From Megalobrama amblycephala (lineage: Eukaryota; Chordata; Actinopteri; Cypriniformes; Xenocyprididae), in assembly GCF_018812025.1 (NCBI RefSeq), contig NC_063044.1, positions 41,196,743 to 41,260,742 on the forward strand: 64,000 nt of DNA, given 5' to 3'. Made by a program: the position numbers and the translations under genes. Below the pieces are notes generated by a model. It was not told the DNA's origin, ran no database searches, and was given only the letters and a program-made list of their open reading frames with translations. Shown here piece after piece: positions 13,377 to 42,040 of the stretch. Positions within the stretch are counted from its first letter, which is position 1. Every line of letters begins with the position of its first letter.

Positions 13377-13535
13377 GACACACACTACAGGTGTCCAGTC
13401 CAGTGCCGCCCTAATCACATTTCTTTAATTAGCTAAGTGACTAAATGTAGCTCATATAAGAAGAAAGTAGAGTGAGAATGAGATGTGAGCAGCCTCACCT
13501 GTAAAGAGCAGGAATGTGTGATACAGCGCAGTCAT
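6576..13535 (-). CDS. pla2g10: Group X secreted phospholipase A2
   Basis: This secreted, calcium-dependent enzyme cleaves the sn-2 acyl bond of phospholipids, releasing fatty acid and lysophospholipid outside the cell. Coding exons read 13535-13499, 9468-9300, 8758-8652 and 6724-6576; every junction is GT-AG and the frame is kept, giving 153 aa against about 165 in human. A signal peptide (about residues 1-20) is followed by a propeptide ending in the convertase site RSKR, then mature GLLELAG, the arrangement typical of group X. The calcium loop reads YGCYCGLGG. The active site reads CCHKHDCC, with the catalytic His-Asp pair in the HD. Conserved cysteines run through exons 3 and 4 (ILCRCD, DFLCG). 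The mature chain has one more cysteine than the human protein (17 against 16 by my count). The start is chosen because exon 1 joins exon 2 in frame at a strong acceptor. A start at 9511 inside one continuous open frame is the alternative. Confidence 0.92.
6725..8651 (-). repeat. pla2g10 intron 3, nested repeats
   Basis: An outer repeat runs from about 7093 (acactctaaaaata) to about 8630 (tttttaaagtgt). Its arms carry poorly matched inverted sequence typical of a fish DNA element. A complete FB-B foldback (7568-8433) sits inside it. The short FB-B copy here has a different loop module (tacgtaatgtgtggagcatc) from copies 1 and 3. The remainder of the intron is AT-rich without recognised content. 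Confidence 0.6.
7568..8433. repeat. FB-B foldback element, copy 2
   Basis: Inverted arms begin aaggattagtttacttcaga and end with the complement (tctgaagtgaactaatcctt). The internal phrases 'tagtggacttcaatggac' and 'gacatccaagatgtccatgt' identify the family. The central part around 7880-8150 has its own inverted pair (caacatgattacgtaatg). Confidence 0.8.
8652..8758 (-). CDS. pla2g10: pla2g10 exon 3 (active site)
   Basis: The exon begins after acceptor ttctctag and encodes CCHKHDCCYGDAEFAGC, the catalytic His-Asp core, then further conserved cysteines up to NQADC and donor gtatgatg. Its frame of 2 nt in and 1 nt out matches both neighbours. No open frame of useful length marks it, so it is easily missed. 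Confidence 0.93.
9300..9468 (-). CDS. pla2g10: pla2g10 exon 2 (propeptide, calcium loop)
   Basis: The exon encodes the end of the signal peptide, the RSKR processing site, the N-terminal helix of the mature enzyme (GLLELAG) and the calcium-binding loop YGCYCGLGGQG. It ends at donor gactg|gtaag inside the Trp codon before the active-site CC. The open frame extends upstream to an ATG at 9511, and that extension also looks like a signal peptide. Confidence 0.93.
9600..10000. repeat. FB-G foldback element (actatagtaa family)
   Basis: Arms of about 60 bp are inverted copies: aacactatagtaatttatag at the left, and 'actataaattactatagta' at the right. The interior is dense in 'actacagta' words on both strands. 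It lies in pla2g10 intron 1. No coding capacity. Confidence 0.75.
10262..10492. repeat. MITE nested in the hAT-like element
   Basis: Inverted ends read ggtaacacttagattagatt on the left, and gaattggatactaaagtgttacc reversed on the right, with a further match 'tctcactattaac' / 'gttaatagtgaga'. It is about 230 bp with no coding capacity. Confidence 0.7.
11704..12168. repeat. FB-F hairpin built of short tandem units
   Basis: The termini are perfect inverted repeats over more than 50 bp, beginning gaagaggattagggccaagc and including 'ccatctcgagattaaagt'. The interior is a degenerate tandem array of a unit of about 20 bp ('gttaaattacgagaa'), in direct orientation in the left half and reverse-complemented in the right. 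A partial copy is inserted in the FB-D element at about 35.93-36.41 kb. Confidence 0.85.
13306..13370. repeat. (AT)n microsatellite
   Basis: An uninterrupted TA run of about 65 bp, followed by a short CA stretch. It creates spurious Ile-Tyr open frames on both strands. Confidence 0.97.
13499..13535 (-). CDS. pla2g10: pla2g10 coding exon 1 (signal peptide)
   Basis: The 37-nt coding part encodes MTALYHTFLLFT plus one base of a split Val codon, followed by donor ctttacag|gtgagg. It is hydrophobic and fits a secretory signal. It joins the acceptor ctctttttag at 9469-9470 in frame. The exon is short and 4 kb from exon 2, so it rests on splice logic and reading frame rather than on a conserved domain. 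Confidence 0.7.
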
Positions 13536-15318
13536 TGTGCTCACTCACAGGTAATAGTGCAGTCTCTGTTCAGCCTCGGATAAACAGACTTCCTCAGTGC
13601 TGCTGGGCTTATTTTAGATGCAGAGTAATCTCAGGACATCACTCCTACTGTAGTAATCCTCGAACTCTCTCACTGCTAGAGGCTGCTGTTCCCTCCCTCA
13701 GGGTTAAAATTAAGTCGAAAGTTGAAGTCTGAGAATGCTGGATAATGTGCCCCCTCTGATAACTGTTTGGGTGTTCAGCTCGGGACCGCCCTATGATGGC
13801 TGCTGGTTGGCTTTTCCATACAAACAGCTTGAGCTGGATGAGCTGCCAACTGGGAAGTAGTCAAGATCGAACACGCCAGCAGCTTTTTCTCTCGTCCTGC
13901 ATCTGTAAATGATCTATTCATAAGCTCGAAGTAGAACTGAAAATCTGAAAACTGCAAACCTGAACTGAAATGGGACATTCTGATTGGTCAGTGACAGTAA
14001 CACTATATAATAACAGACTTGAGGCTATTTCCCTACATAAACTGTGCTTGTGTTCTGTCCTTTCAGTCGCCATGCCCTCTTTCTGATCACAAAATAATTT
14101 AAATCCAATTAAATAATTTAAGCTCAATTCAAACTGCATGTACTTGCATTTTTTTTTTAAGTAGACAAATATATTAGCACTTGTCAAAGGCAATTGAATC
14201 TCTTTATTATTAGATTCTGGGCTTGTTTTCTTTCTTTCTTTGTAAATATTATTCCTATTTCCTACTTAGCTACTTTTCATTACTTGGCGCTGCTCATTTT
14301 AACATATTGAGTATTTTATTTTGTATTTTTTATTTGTTAACTTTGTGCAAAGACAGATTCAAACCCACTTTATTTTTCAACGCAGAAGTAAGTTGTCAGC
14401 GATAAATGTGGTCCGGTAAATAACTGGGCAAAAATACATCAAAATGTATTTTAAAATAAAATACCAAATATAAAATCCAGATTCTTTTCCACCGGCTGTA
14501 GACGTGAAAACAACACATCCCATGATTCCACAAAAACAAGGATAAGCGACCTCTAGCGGCGAAAATGTATATTGTGGCTTTAACAGATCAAATATTCACA
14601 TTTCCCTGTGATCTTGCAGATGAAGGTTATTTTTAAAGTAACCCACAGTTTAATGTTTAACAGTTTGCAAATGAATCATAATTGTATCCTAATTACGTTA
14701 TTTGGTGTTTGGTAACGAAGGGCCTACTTTGCATCAGCAACACTGACTCAATGACAAACAAGTCATTCATAAGAAGACAACTAATGGGGCCTGTATTTAT
14801 AGCACTAATTAATCATTTGATTGTTAATCATAAATATAGGGGGCTGCTGCTTGGTATAATAGATTTCAAGAACATTATGTAAGTTGGTAAACTATTTAGC
14901 CTAGGCTACCAAAACAAACACCAAACCTTAACATCTGTTCTGATCTCAACAAGTCTGGGCAAACTACTGAGTAAGCACCAATCAGAGGCCGCATTTTTAT
15001 AATGTCATCATGTAGACTTCTTACAAAGTATTTTACAGTATTTTAAAACTACAAAAATACAAAACACTAAAGTATTTTGATTAAAAAAAAAACAAAGCCA
15101 TTTTCATCAACCCTATCAAATACAAATGACAAAATACTATTTTGTATTTGAAATACGTATTTGAAATACATGTATCATAAATACTGCCCATCCCTGGTTA
15201 CTTATGCTGCCTTTACATGCTATCATAAATCTGATAAATCCCACTTCTGAATTCGTGATTATTGTGCAGTTTTCATCTCGGAAACTCGATAATTCAGAGA
15301 GCATCTGAAGGCGGCATT
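13536..15318. other. Upstream region of pla2g10, intergenic
   Basis: The first few hundred bases should hold the pla2g10 promoter and 5'UTR on the minus strand, but I cannot place a transcription start. An inverted CCAAT word occurs near 13981, and no convincing TATA box lies in the right order. The rest is AT-rich and has no recognised coding sequence. Confidence 0.5.
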
Positions 15319-15574
15319 GAAGGATTAGTTCACTTTCAAATCAAAATTTCCTGATCATTTACTCACCCATCATTCAAGATGTTCATGTCTTTCTTTCTTC
15401 AGTCAAAAAGAAATTAAGGTTTTTGATGAAAACATTACAGGATTTTTCTCCTTATAGTGGACTTCAATGGAGCCCAAATGGTTGAAGGTCAAAATTACAG
15501 TTTCATTACAGCTTCAAAACCTTCTACACGATCCCAGACGAGGAATAAGGGTCTTATCTAGTGAAACCATCACT

Positions 15575-15650
<76 letters not shown>

Positions 15651-16594
15651 CAGTACAGTCCAGTCCAAAAGTTTGGAACCACTAAGATTTTTAATGTTTT
15701 TAAAAGAAGTTTTGTCTGCTCACCAAGGCTACATTTATTTAATTAAAAATACAGTAAAAAAACCAGTAATATTGTGAAATATTATTACAATTTAAAATAA
15801 CTGTTTTCTATTTGAATATATTTGACAAAGTAATTTATTCCTGTGATGCAAAGCTGAATTTTCAGCATCGTTACTCCAGTCTTCAGTGTCACATGATCCT
15901 TCAGAAATCATTCTAATATGATGATCTGCTGCTCAAGAAACATTTAATGTGTACAATTGTGCAAAATATTTGTGTACAATATTGTTTTTCAGGATTATTT
16001 GATGAATAGAAAGTTCAAAAGAACAGTGTTTATCTGAAATCTAATCTTTTGTAACATTATAAATGTTTTTACTGCCACTTTTGATTGATTTAATGCATCC
16101 TTGCTGAATAAAAGTATTCATTTCTTTAATTTCTTTTCAAAAAAATAAAAATAAAAATTCTTACTGACCCCAAACTTTTGAACGGTAGTGTATAATGCTA
16201 CAGAAGCTTTGTATTTCAGATAAATGCTGTTCTTTTGAACTTTCTATTCATCAAGGAATCCTGAAAAAAAAAAAAAGTACACAACTGTTTTCAACATTGA
16301 AAATAATTATAAATGTTTATTGAGCAGCAGATCATCATATTAGAATGATTTCTGAAGGATCATGTGACACTGAAGACTGGAGTAACGATGCTGAAAATTC
16401 AGCTTTGATCACAGGAATAAATTACTTTGTGAAATATATTCAAATAGAAAACAGTTATTTTAAATTGTAATAATATTTCACAATATTACTGTTTTTTACT
16501 GTATTTTCAATTAAATAAATGTAGCCTTGGTGAGCAGACGAAACTTCTTTTAAAAACATTAAAAATCTTAGTGGTTCCAAACTTTTGGACTGTA

Positions 16595-16673
<79 letters not shown>

Positions 16674-17207
16674 TACACATTTTATTCTTCTCTATTTGAA
16701 TTCCGGCAGTGTAGACACTGCTAAGTGTATTACTGCCCTCCACAGGTCAAAGTTTGAACTAATTGTTTTATACTTGCATTAGTATATTGTATATGATAAT
16801 TTAGTTAAACTTTGACCTGTGGAGGGCAGTAATACACTTACAGCGTCTACACTGCCGGAATTCAAATAAAGAGGAAGAAGAAGAAGAAGAAGAAGAAGAA
16901 GAAGAAGAGAGCTAGTTCAAGATGAGCATTTATTGTTAAAACTTATATAAGGTTTTTTAGAAAATGAGCGATGGTTTCTCTAGATAAGACCCTTATTTCT
17001 CGTCTGGGATCGCTGTAAACTGTAAATTTGACCTTCAACCGTTTGGAGGCCATTGAAGTCCACTACAAGGAGAAAAATCCTGGAATGTTCTCATCAAAAA
17101 CCTTAATTTCTTTTCGACTGAAGAAAGAAGGACATGAACATCTTGGATGACATGGGGGTGAGTAAATGATCAGGAAATTTTAATTTGAAAGTGAACTAAT
17201 CCTTTAA
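15319..17207. repeat. FB-B foldback, copy 3, split by insertions
   Basis: Left terminus aaggattagttcactttcaa and right terminus ttgaaagtgaactaatcctt bound the element. The left arm is interrupted near 15585 by an AT tract, an FB-C foldback (15648-16600) and a second AT tract. The FB-B sequence resumes at about 16680 with the 'ctctatttgaattcc' inner module. A (GAA)n run lies at about 16869-16910. Confidence 0.85.
15648..16600. repeat. FB-C foldback element between two AT tracts
   Basis: Inverted ends read 'cagtccaaaagtttggaacc' and 'ggttccaaacttttggactg', each continuing into 'actaagatttttaatgtttt' or its complement. The arms carry 'cagcatcgttactccagtct' and the inverse. AT microsatellites of about 60-75 bp (15583-15645 and 16599-16670) flank it on both sides. 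Confidence 0.8.
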
Positions 17208-17339
17208 TTGCAGATTAAATACTATTTTGCTGGTCTGCATGTCATCAGTTCAGTAGGCTAGCTAGATAGATGTTTGGAAGTGAACGCTTGAGGAGATCAT
17301 TCACGCCGGCTGTTTTCGAGTGTGTCCAAAAGGGGGCGC

Positions 17340-17488
17340 TGTAACCATCTTCAACTACTAACTGAAAAAGTGAACAAGACGTCACGAAGATCACGTTGCC
17401 CAAAGAAGAGGCAGGATTGACGAACACATGAAAACATTAGTGGCCGTATGGATCAGTCTCTTTCCTGCTGATAATTTGTCTGCTCAAG
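17340..17488 (+). other. zc3h7a: Probable 5'UTR exon of zc3h7a with upstream ATG
   Basis: A non-repetitive segment ends in a strong donor (ctcaag|gtgagtg) at 17488. The next acceptor in the sense direction is just before the zc3h7a start codon (cgtag at 19645 or catag at 19659). An ATG at 17428 opens a hydrophobic frame (MKTLVAVWISLF...) that is not in frame with zc3h7a. With the 19645 acceptor it stops at TAG after about 24 codons. With the 19659 acceptor it overlaps the main start out of frame. The exon's 5' end is a guess. Confidence 0.5.
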
Positions 17489-19659
17489 GTGAGTGTTTCT
17501 TCAGCAGTAATAACTAAATGTTTTCGCCCACATTCATAAGCTCGGGCGGCCTCTGATAGTCGAGTGAGTGGGCAGAGGTGCGCGGTAAAATGCTATCATG
17601 CTAGTTTTACCTAGCGACTGTTCACACAAGAGTTTGCATGACCAGCCGTTTGGCTAGCACACAAGATCTACGTGTTCCTGACTTAACGGAAAAACAGGTC
17701 AGAGCTTCGGGTGGCAGATTTACAGCAAAAATACCCAGCGGAGTTTTCCGTTTGTTAAAATATTTGGTCATACGATGGGTGTGTTTCAATAACGAGTGAG
17801 CTGCCTATCTAGACAGTTACTGTCGGACGTCGAAGCGCGCTCGAGAAGCGTTATGGACCCTGGTGTAGTTAGGCGGCTCACTTGGCTTCGAGACTTTGTA
17901 AATGCGCCTTTTTATGAACTATGTGAGAAGTTTAGATTTTATTAAATCAACCAATATCAGACGCCGCTTCTCTGTGAATTTCCCTGGTCTGCCTCCAAGT
18001 GGCCTAAGGTTGAAGAAGTATGTTATGTTTTATAGCGAATTCCTTACTGTTTTTTCTTTTTGAGTAGGACAGGCGTGTCCAAATGTGGTCCTGAAGGGCC
18101 ACTGTCCTGCAGAGTTTGGCTCAAACTTGCCTCATCACACCTGCCTGGAAGTTTATAGTAGGGGCTGCACGATATATCGATACCGATATGCATACCGCGG
18201 TATGCATATCGCAACGGCTATCTGAACGATTTTTTTCTTGCTTAACGTTACATTAAAGTTAAAATGACTGTGAGATTTGTGACATTACTTTTTATGTAAG
18301 GCTAAAACACTGCTGTTCACTTTCAGAAGTTGTGGTGATGCTTTGTTTCCTCAGAAAGAATGTAAAATATATGTCATATAATTTTAAAATATATTTAAAA
18401 ATTTATTTTACACACTTACATGCATTATTGCATCGCATATCGAATATTGCATTATTTAACAAGTTATTGAATTTTTCATCAATATCGTGCAGTCCTAGTT
18501 TCTAGTATGCCTAGTAAGACCTTGATTAGCTGGTTCAGGTGTGTTTTATTGGGGGTGGATCTTGTGCCGCATTCCAGGCAACCCGTAACCTGTGTTTTTC
18601 CAACCCTCTAGACCAACTCGTACTAGATCGATGTACTCCCAGTTCCGCGCTCTCACGTCACATAGTGGCAGCTAGTTTTCAGTCCATTGAGTGCAAGAAT
18701 GAATTAATACCAAATACATTTCCAAATATACAAATAACGTAAAATATATATGTATATATGTATAACAGCTTCTCTTGCCTTCTGCGCCATTTTTTTTCTA
18801 CTCCTTTTCCCTCAAATAAGCAAGGAGTAAGCATCTTTGGCGATAGAAATGATGGTAAATGAGCATAAGCCCCGACCGGTCCGCTATGCTGGTTTGTTTA
18901 CATCTAGCTACCACAATTCTTTGCGCTCAGGCAGTTTGGTGTGACTTGCCTGGAATGCTGCAAAGTCGTGAGTCGTGATTTGAAGTCGTGACTCAAAAAC
19001 CTGCCTGGTACGCAGCATAACTTTGCAGGACAGTGGCCCTCGAGGAGCAGGATTGAAGTAGGGTGTTTTGAATGAATTAGTTTGCAAAACCGGGCTGAAC
19101 GATTCATTTACGAACCCGACCGAGCTGCTTTCGAGTCAACTGTCGCCAAATCTTTAAACTGTTAATTATATCTGTCTTGTAGGCCAAGGACCGATGAATG
19201 AGCTGATAATGAGAACATTTTATTAATAGACCTGATATATAAATTATTTTTAGAATTTGTGTTATAAATACATTATAATTGTTTCTAAATTGACTTAGAT
19301 TTTTTTTAAGAGCTGAAATATTGTTTAACTTACAATCGGAAAAAAAAAAATGCATTAACCAGCAACGTGTTGTGTATATCTATTGGAAAATACACATTAA
19401 TACTTCTAAAATACCTTTTTAGAGCTTGTTGTATGTAGTTGTTTGAAACGAACCATTTTAAAGAATCAATTTGCACAAAAAGTCAGGCATCGCTAATGTG
19501 CTGGATGAGAAAGCATTGTTGGCTCTTAACCGAGAGCAGAACAGAAATACTTTTCCATTAATGTACTTAATGTAATGTCAGTGCATGATACTAATACAAA
19601 TCTGCCGTAAATCAACGTCTGTCTTGCCTCTGTATATAAACGTAGGTGTTGACCCATAG
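17489..19659 (+). repeat. zc3h7a 5'UTR intron with a nested repeat
   Basis: A repeat of about 1 kb (18067-19075) starts 'gtggtcctgaagggccactg' and ends with the complement-like 'gcaggacagtggccctcgag'. It has been entered by two other elements: a MITE with TSD at 18159-18497, and an inverted-ended segment at about 18563-19016 (tgccgcattccaggcaac ... ttgcctggtacgcagca). The rest of the intron shows nothing recognisable. Confidence 0.65.
18159..18497. mobile_element. MITE with 8-bp TSD (hAT type)
   Basis: Ends read taggggctgcacgatat and atatcgtgcagtccta, inverted with one difference. The flanking 8-mers are gtttatag (18151-18158) and gtttctag (18498-18505), a target-site duplication with one mismatch. 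The terminus recurs in spirit in the 'tagggctgggc' element at 21345. Non-coding. Confidence 0.8.
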
Positions 19660-19684
19660 TCAAGTCCTACACACATATGGGAAG

Positions 19685-37908
<18,224 letters not shown>

Positions 37909-38420
37909 TGTTTTAATTAATCTGAATCTTTTGATGCAGGGTGTTCTGGAACTATGATGTCTTGAGTTCAGTATTGAATCAGGCGTGTCCGTGGAGTGGG
38001 AGGACATCCTCCTTCTGGGTTTTCACGGAAAGCACAGAGCTGGCCTTGTGTTCTGAGTAATCACGGCTTTGTTGCTTTGATCACCGGTTAAAAGTAAACG
38101 CCTTTTATGTTTCTCTTATTAAATAGCACACAGCGGATCACCTTTCAAGAACAGAATTTTGTTAATGAAACCCAAAGCAGAAGTGCAGTATAGGCATGGC
38201 AAGAAATGAGGCACATAGTGAGATATGCCCTCTGAGAATCCCTTTGAATGTTTCTGTGACGAATTCCCGCCTTTTTTATTTGTTTTGGAATGTTCGGTCC
38301 TGCATCTCTCGGTTATTCTACATCTGCACCAAATTACTATGTTGTCTGCTTGCTGTGTTAATGCCTGTTGGTATTATATGGACCGACATAAACAATAAAG
38401 TCTTCATCTTTTTGGCGTGC
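37909..38420 (+). terminator. zc3h7a: zc3h7a 3'UTR and poly(A) signal
   Basis: Non-repetitive sequence follows the stop codon. A canonical AATAAA occurs at 38394-38399, about 490 nt downstream, with T/G-rich sequence after it (cttcatctttttggcgtgcg). The cleavage point is inferred. Confidence 0.6.
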
Positions 38421-40400
38421 GTAGTTCCTGAAAGCAAAACGGTGAGGGAAGTAATACCACACCGGTGTATTATTAAAAGGCGAAAAGGGGAACGACTGTA
38501 CGTGAATTAGGGTATTGTCAAGATATTTTAGCCACTAGGGGGAGATCATGAATAAGCGATAATCTGCCAGCTGCATCTGATGGGTTGTGGGTTGGACCTG
38601 CTGTGCATTTCTGTAATAATTATTTCATTTCACTTGAATTTAACTGCTTGTTTTTTTTTTTTTTTTTCCTAATGAAAATGCTATATGCTAGTGACCTTTT
38701 TTAAAATAAATTAATACTTCTATTCAGCAAGGATGCATTAAGTTGTTCAAAAGTGACTGTAAAGACATTTATAATGTTACAAGAGATGTTTCTATTTCAA
38801 ATTCTGTTCTTTTGGACTTTCTATTCATCAAAGAATTGTGAAAAATATATAAATATATTCAGGTTTCCATATGATTAGGCATCACAACTAATTAGAAATG
38901 TTTCTTGAGCATCAAATCATTTCTGAAGGATCATGTGACACTGGCTGATGACTGGAGTAATGATCAGAAATAAATTACATTTGAAAAATATCAAAATAGA
39001 ACAGTTATTTTGTAATAATTTCACTCTACTGTATTTTAGATTAAATAAATGCAGCCCCGGTGAGCATAAGATACATTTTTTTTTTGTAATCTTTAGTTTA
39101 AAAAAAAATGTAATACATCTTATAAGATTGAAATAACATTTTAAAACAATTTCAAAATTAAGTACAGTAAAAAGAATGGGATCAAATATTTTGTTTAATT
39201 TTTCTTTTCAGATAAAATACTTTGTAGTTTGAGTTGAGTGTAAAACTAGAGCAGTGTTGAGGGGGAAAAGTCACGTTTAAAAGTAATGCATTACAATATT
39301 GTTACACTCCTTAAAAAGTAACTAATTGTGTCAGTTACTTTTTATGGAAAGTAATGCGTTGCGTTACCTTTACTCATCTAGGCTGGGCTGTTTGTTTTTA
39401 TAACAACAAAAAAGTTTTATTTTTGGCAATTGTAAAGGCACTTTCACACCAAAAGTCAAACGAACAAGCCTCAGGCTAAAGGAAATGCAAATTCATGCCT
39501 GTACAGTAGAGGGCGCAGTTCAAATAAACAAGCCTTTCAGCTGTGCTGCTATTCTGGAACACAGAAGAACTGGACGCAGGAGAAGCAAACGAGTGAATGT
39601 TTGTTCACAATCACATTTTGTGTAGAACTAGTCTAGAATAAACATGTTCACACAACGCCTCTGCACTTACTCCTGATTTCTCTCAACATGGAGACAGGAG
39701 AGCTGTCAATGAATGGGAAAACAAAATAACACGTTATTTGAAAAAGTTACTCTCAGATATTTAAAAGCAACGTTTAAATACGTTACTTTACTAGTTACTT
39801 GTAACGCGTTACTCCCAAAGCTGGAAAAGAGTATAAACTGCACACTGTTGTAGAAATGTGTGCCTTTCCTTCCAGTTCTGCACATGCTGTGGTTTGCCTT
39901 CAACTGACCTTATTAGATGCATGTGAAGGTCCATCTGTCTTCTATTGTTATCCTAGCAGAAAGTGATTTCAGTAAAATACTGTGGTGGTCATCATCGTTG
40001 AACATGCATATTATACCATATATCTTTCTGTAGCGACTGATCTTTGTGGTAAATCTGATAATTGTGAAGTGTATCCAGTTTGATGAACTTTGCATTAGTT
40101 CTAAATGGGTGCATTAACAAAGACTATAGAATAAAGGGACTTTGGCATTAAGCAGGTCATCGTCAGACATTTTTTGTTGGTTTTGGACCATAAACAGGAA
40201 CTGTTCACAACACAAACACAAACCAGAATGACTAATATATTCCATGCCCTAAAACTAAGAAAGTTCACTATGATGTTAAAAGAAAACTGTCCATAAATGC
40301 GTATCACTCAAGCACAGTATTACAAGAGAAAAGAATTGGAGTTACATTTAAAACAAATACACACAAAACTCGTGAGCAAACATTTCCCTAGTAACAGAGG
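38421..40400. repeat. zc3h7a-snn intergenic region with repeats
   Basis: An FB-C fragment (about 38690-39190) and a hAT-like repeat are present. The hAT-like repeat (about 39251-39822) has ends 'cagtgttgagg' and 'actcccaaagctg' and interior words 'agtaatgcgttgcgtta', related to the element at 10062. No clear TSD is seen for it. The remainder (39823-40400) shows nothing recognisable. Confidence 0.6.
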
Positions 40401-40404
40401 AGGT

Positions 40405-41642
40405 TTTATTGTTCAGTACAGTCAAACACTGGACAGACACACTGGCTGGAGTGACATAAGCAATATACCGAGCGCTTAACTAATAAAAAGTAGCTTTTTT
40501 TCTTTAAATATGCAGATTAAATTAGCATGCATGTACTGTCCTCCTTGTTTTTTGTTTTTTTTCCCCCCTGTATATAGAACGGCACATAATTCAGAAAAAA
40601 ACTGTCGACAAATGTGTGACAGAACCCTAAAGATTTGGTATTAGTAACATATCATATTAGCTGCTTTATCAGGCTTCATCTTTCCCTCTAAATGCCTGAC
40701 TGACATTTGCATGAATATTGTATAAAAATAAATCATTTCTCTCACTTTCATCGCGCATGTACAAACGGCAAACATCATGTTATCACAAACATATGTGGAA
40801 TTAAATAATACTGTGAAGAAACAGGTTAAAAACTTAAGACAATGACTTTTCAGTAACCAGCTATGCATCCAGCCATCTATAAAAATGATTTCAAATGACT
40901 TCTCGCTATGTAAAAATGTGCTCAACCACAAAAAAACGAACGCCTCTGTGGCCACACCAGTATTCAACAAGAATAAAAAGACCGCAGTCATTGGTTTTCG
41001 TTGTTTTAGTGGTTTCCTAGCAGTTTTAGACCGGAACCAGCTGATATAAAATCACCACAGGAAAGATAAAAAGTGCTAATGAAATCATGATCTCATGAAC
41101 ATAATGTAAGAGCTTATAAAAGCCAGTTTACATAATTTGGCAAGTTATGGTATCCTGAAGTGCTTATTTGTAATGAAAATGTTCTTTTTTGTATTGCAAT
41201 TCAATAAAGCATTTGTATGGGAATATTTTCCTGAAAAAAAAGGAATGAATTGGATAAAAAGCCTCAAAAGCTTTGACATCAGTCCATTGAAATGTGTGTA
41301 GAATTTCTTAATACCAGAGCCAGCTCTGGATGAAATGGTAAAGTAAAAATACAACCAAATAAACAGAATGAGTCTTGATTTAGCTTCAGAACTCAGCTAC
41401 AGCTTTACAAACAAACAGCATTGCACAAAACGCTTACAGTCGTCGATTTCACATTATAACAGGGCTCTACCACCACGAAAAAAAAAATCAACAGTCAAAG
41501 CAACTAGACAACTGCATGCACTAGGTTTGCCTTCGTTTATCACCTTGTTTAAAACGCAGAGTGGATTCATTTCAGTGTTGAGTGATAACGTAAGGGAGAC
41601 TGACGGACGCCCCACTACATTGTATGCATTGCGAAGGCAGAA
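40405..41642 (-). other. snn: Probable snn 3'UTR
   Basis: About 1.2 kb of largely non-repetitive AT-rich sequence follows the snn stop on the minus strand. It ends near a canonical poly(A) signal (AATAAA read on the minus strand at 40405-40410). Mammalian stannin mRNAs also have a long 3'UTR. The boundary is inferred from the signal only. Confidence 0.5.
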
Positions 41643-41906
41643 TTAGGTGTGGCTCTCGGTGCCGTTAGGAGTGAGCTTGGTCTTGTGCTCCACCCGCGGG
41701 CCTCTGGCCGAATACTGGACCAGCAGGAAGGGCTCCTTGGTTTCACCTTCTCCGACAATGCTTTCCTCATCTTCAGACTGACCGATGCGCTGCAGCCGCA
41801 AATAGCACCAACAACCAAGAATTAAAGCCCCCAGTGCGGCAACGGCAATGAGTATTACAATAATGGTGACGACCCCGGTGGTGGGGCTATGATCCATGAT
41901 GGACAT
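41643..41906 (-). CDS. snn: Stannin, small membrane protein
   Basis: An uninterrupted frame of 87 aa (human 88) starts MSIMDHSPTTGVV. It has one transmembrane helix (about residues 11-33), then the CWC motif (Cys32, Cys34) at the membrane edge, which is the metal- and organotin-binding site of stannin. The cytosolic part contains SEDEESIVGEGETKEPF and LLVQYSARGPR, almost identical to mammals. Stannin sits in mitochondrial and other membranes and mediates trimethyltin sensitivity; its normal role is unclear. The entire CDS is in one exon, with a splice acceptor (ctttcag) about 100 nt upstream of the ATG. It is transcribed convergently with zc3h7a and divergently from litaf. Confidence 0.97.
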   Translation of the reverse strand: MSIMDHSPTTGVVTIIVILIAVAALGALILGCWCYLRLQRIGQSEDEESIVGEGETKEPFLLVQYSARGPRVEHKTKLTPNGTESHT

Positions 41907-42040
41907 CCTGACAGTCGAGGGAAATTCAGCTGCTGGCCTTCACAAGTCCACCAGAGGCAGTTCTGCAGGGTTCGTGTAGGTTTGGCCGACCGCTCCTCCT
42001 ACATCTGAAAGACAAAAGACTGACAAACTCAGGATGATTC

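Noticed and set aside
13182..16782. Open frames with long Ile-Tyr runs
   Set aside because: They are translations of AT microsatellites (13306-13370, 15583-15645, 16599-16670) on both strands and have no coding meaning.
41615..41818. 67-codon open frame overlapping snn in another register
   Set aside because: It is a shadow of the stannin coding frame, which matches the family over its full length.
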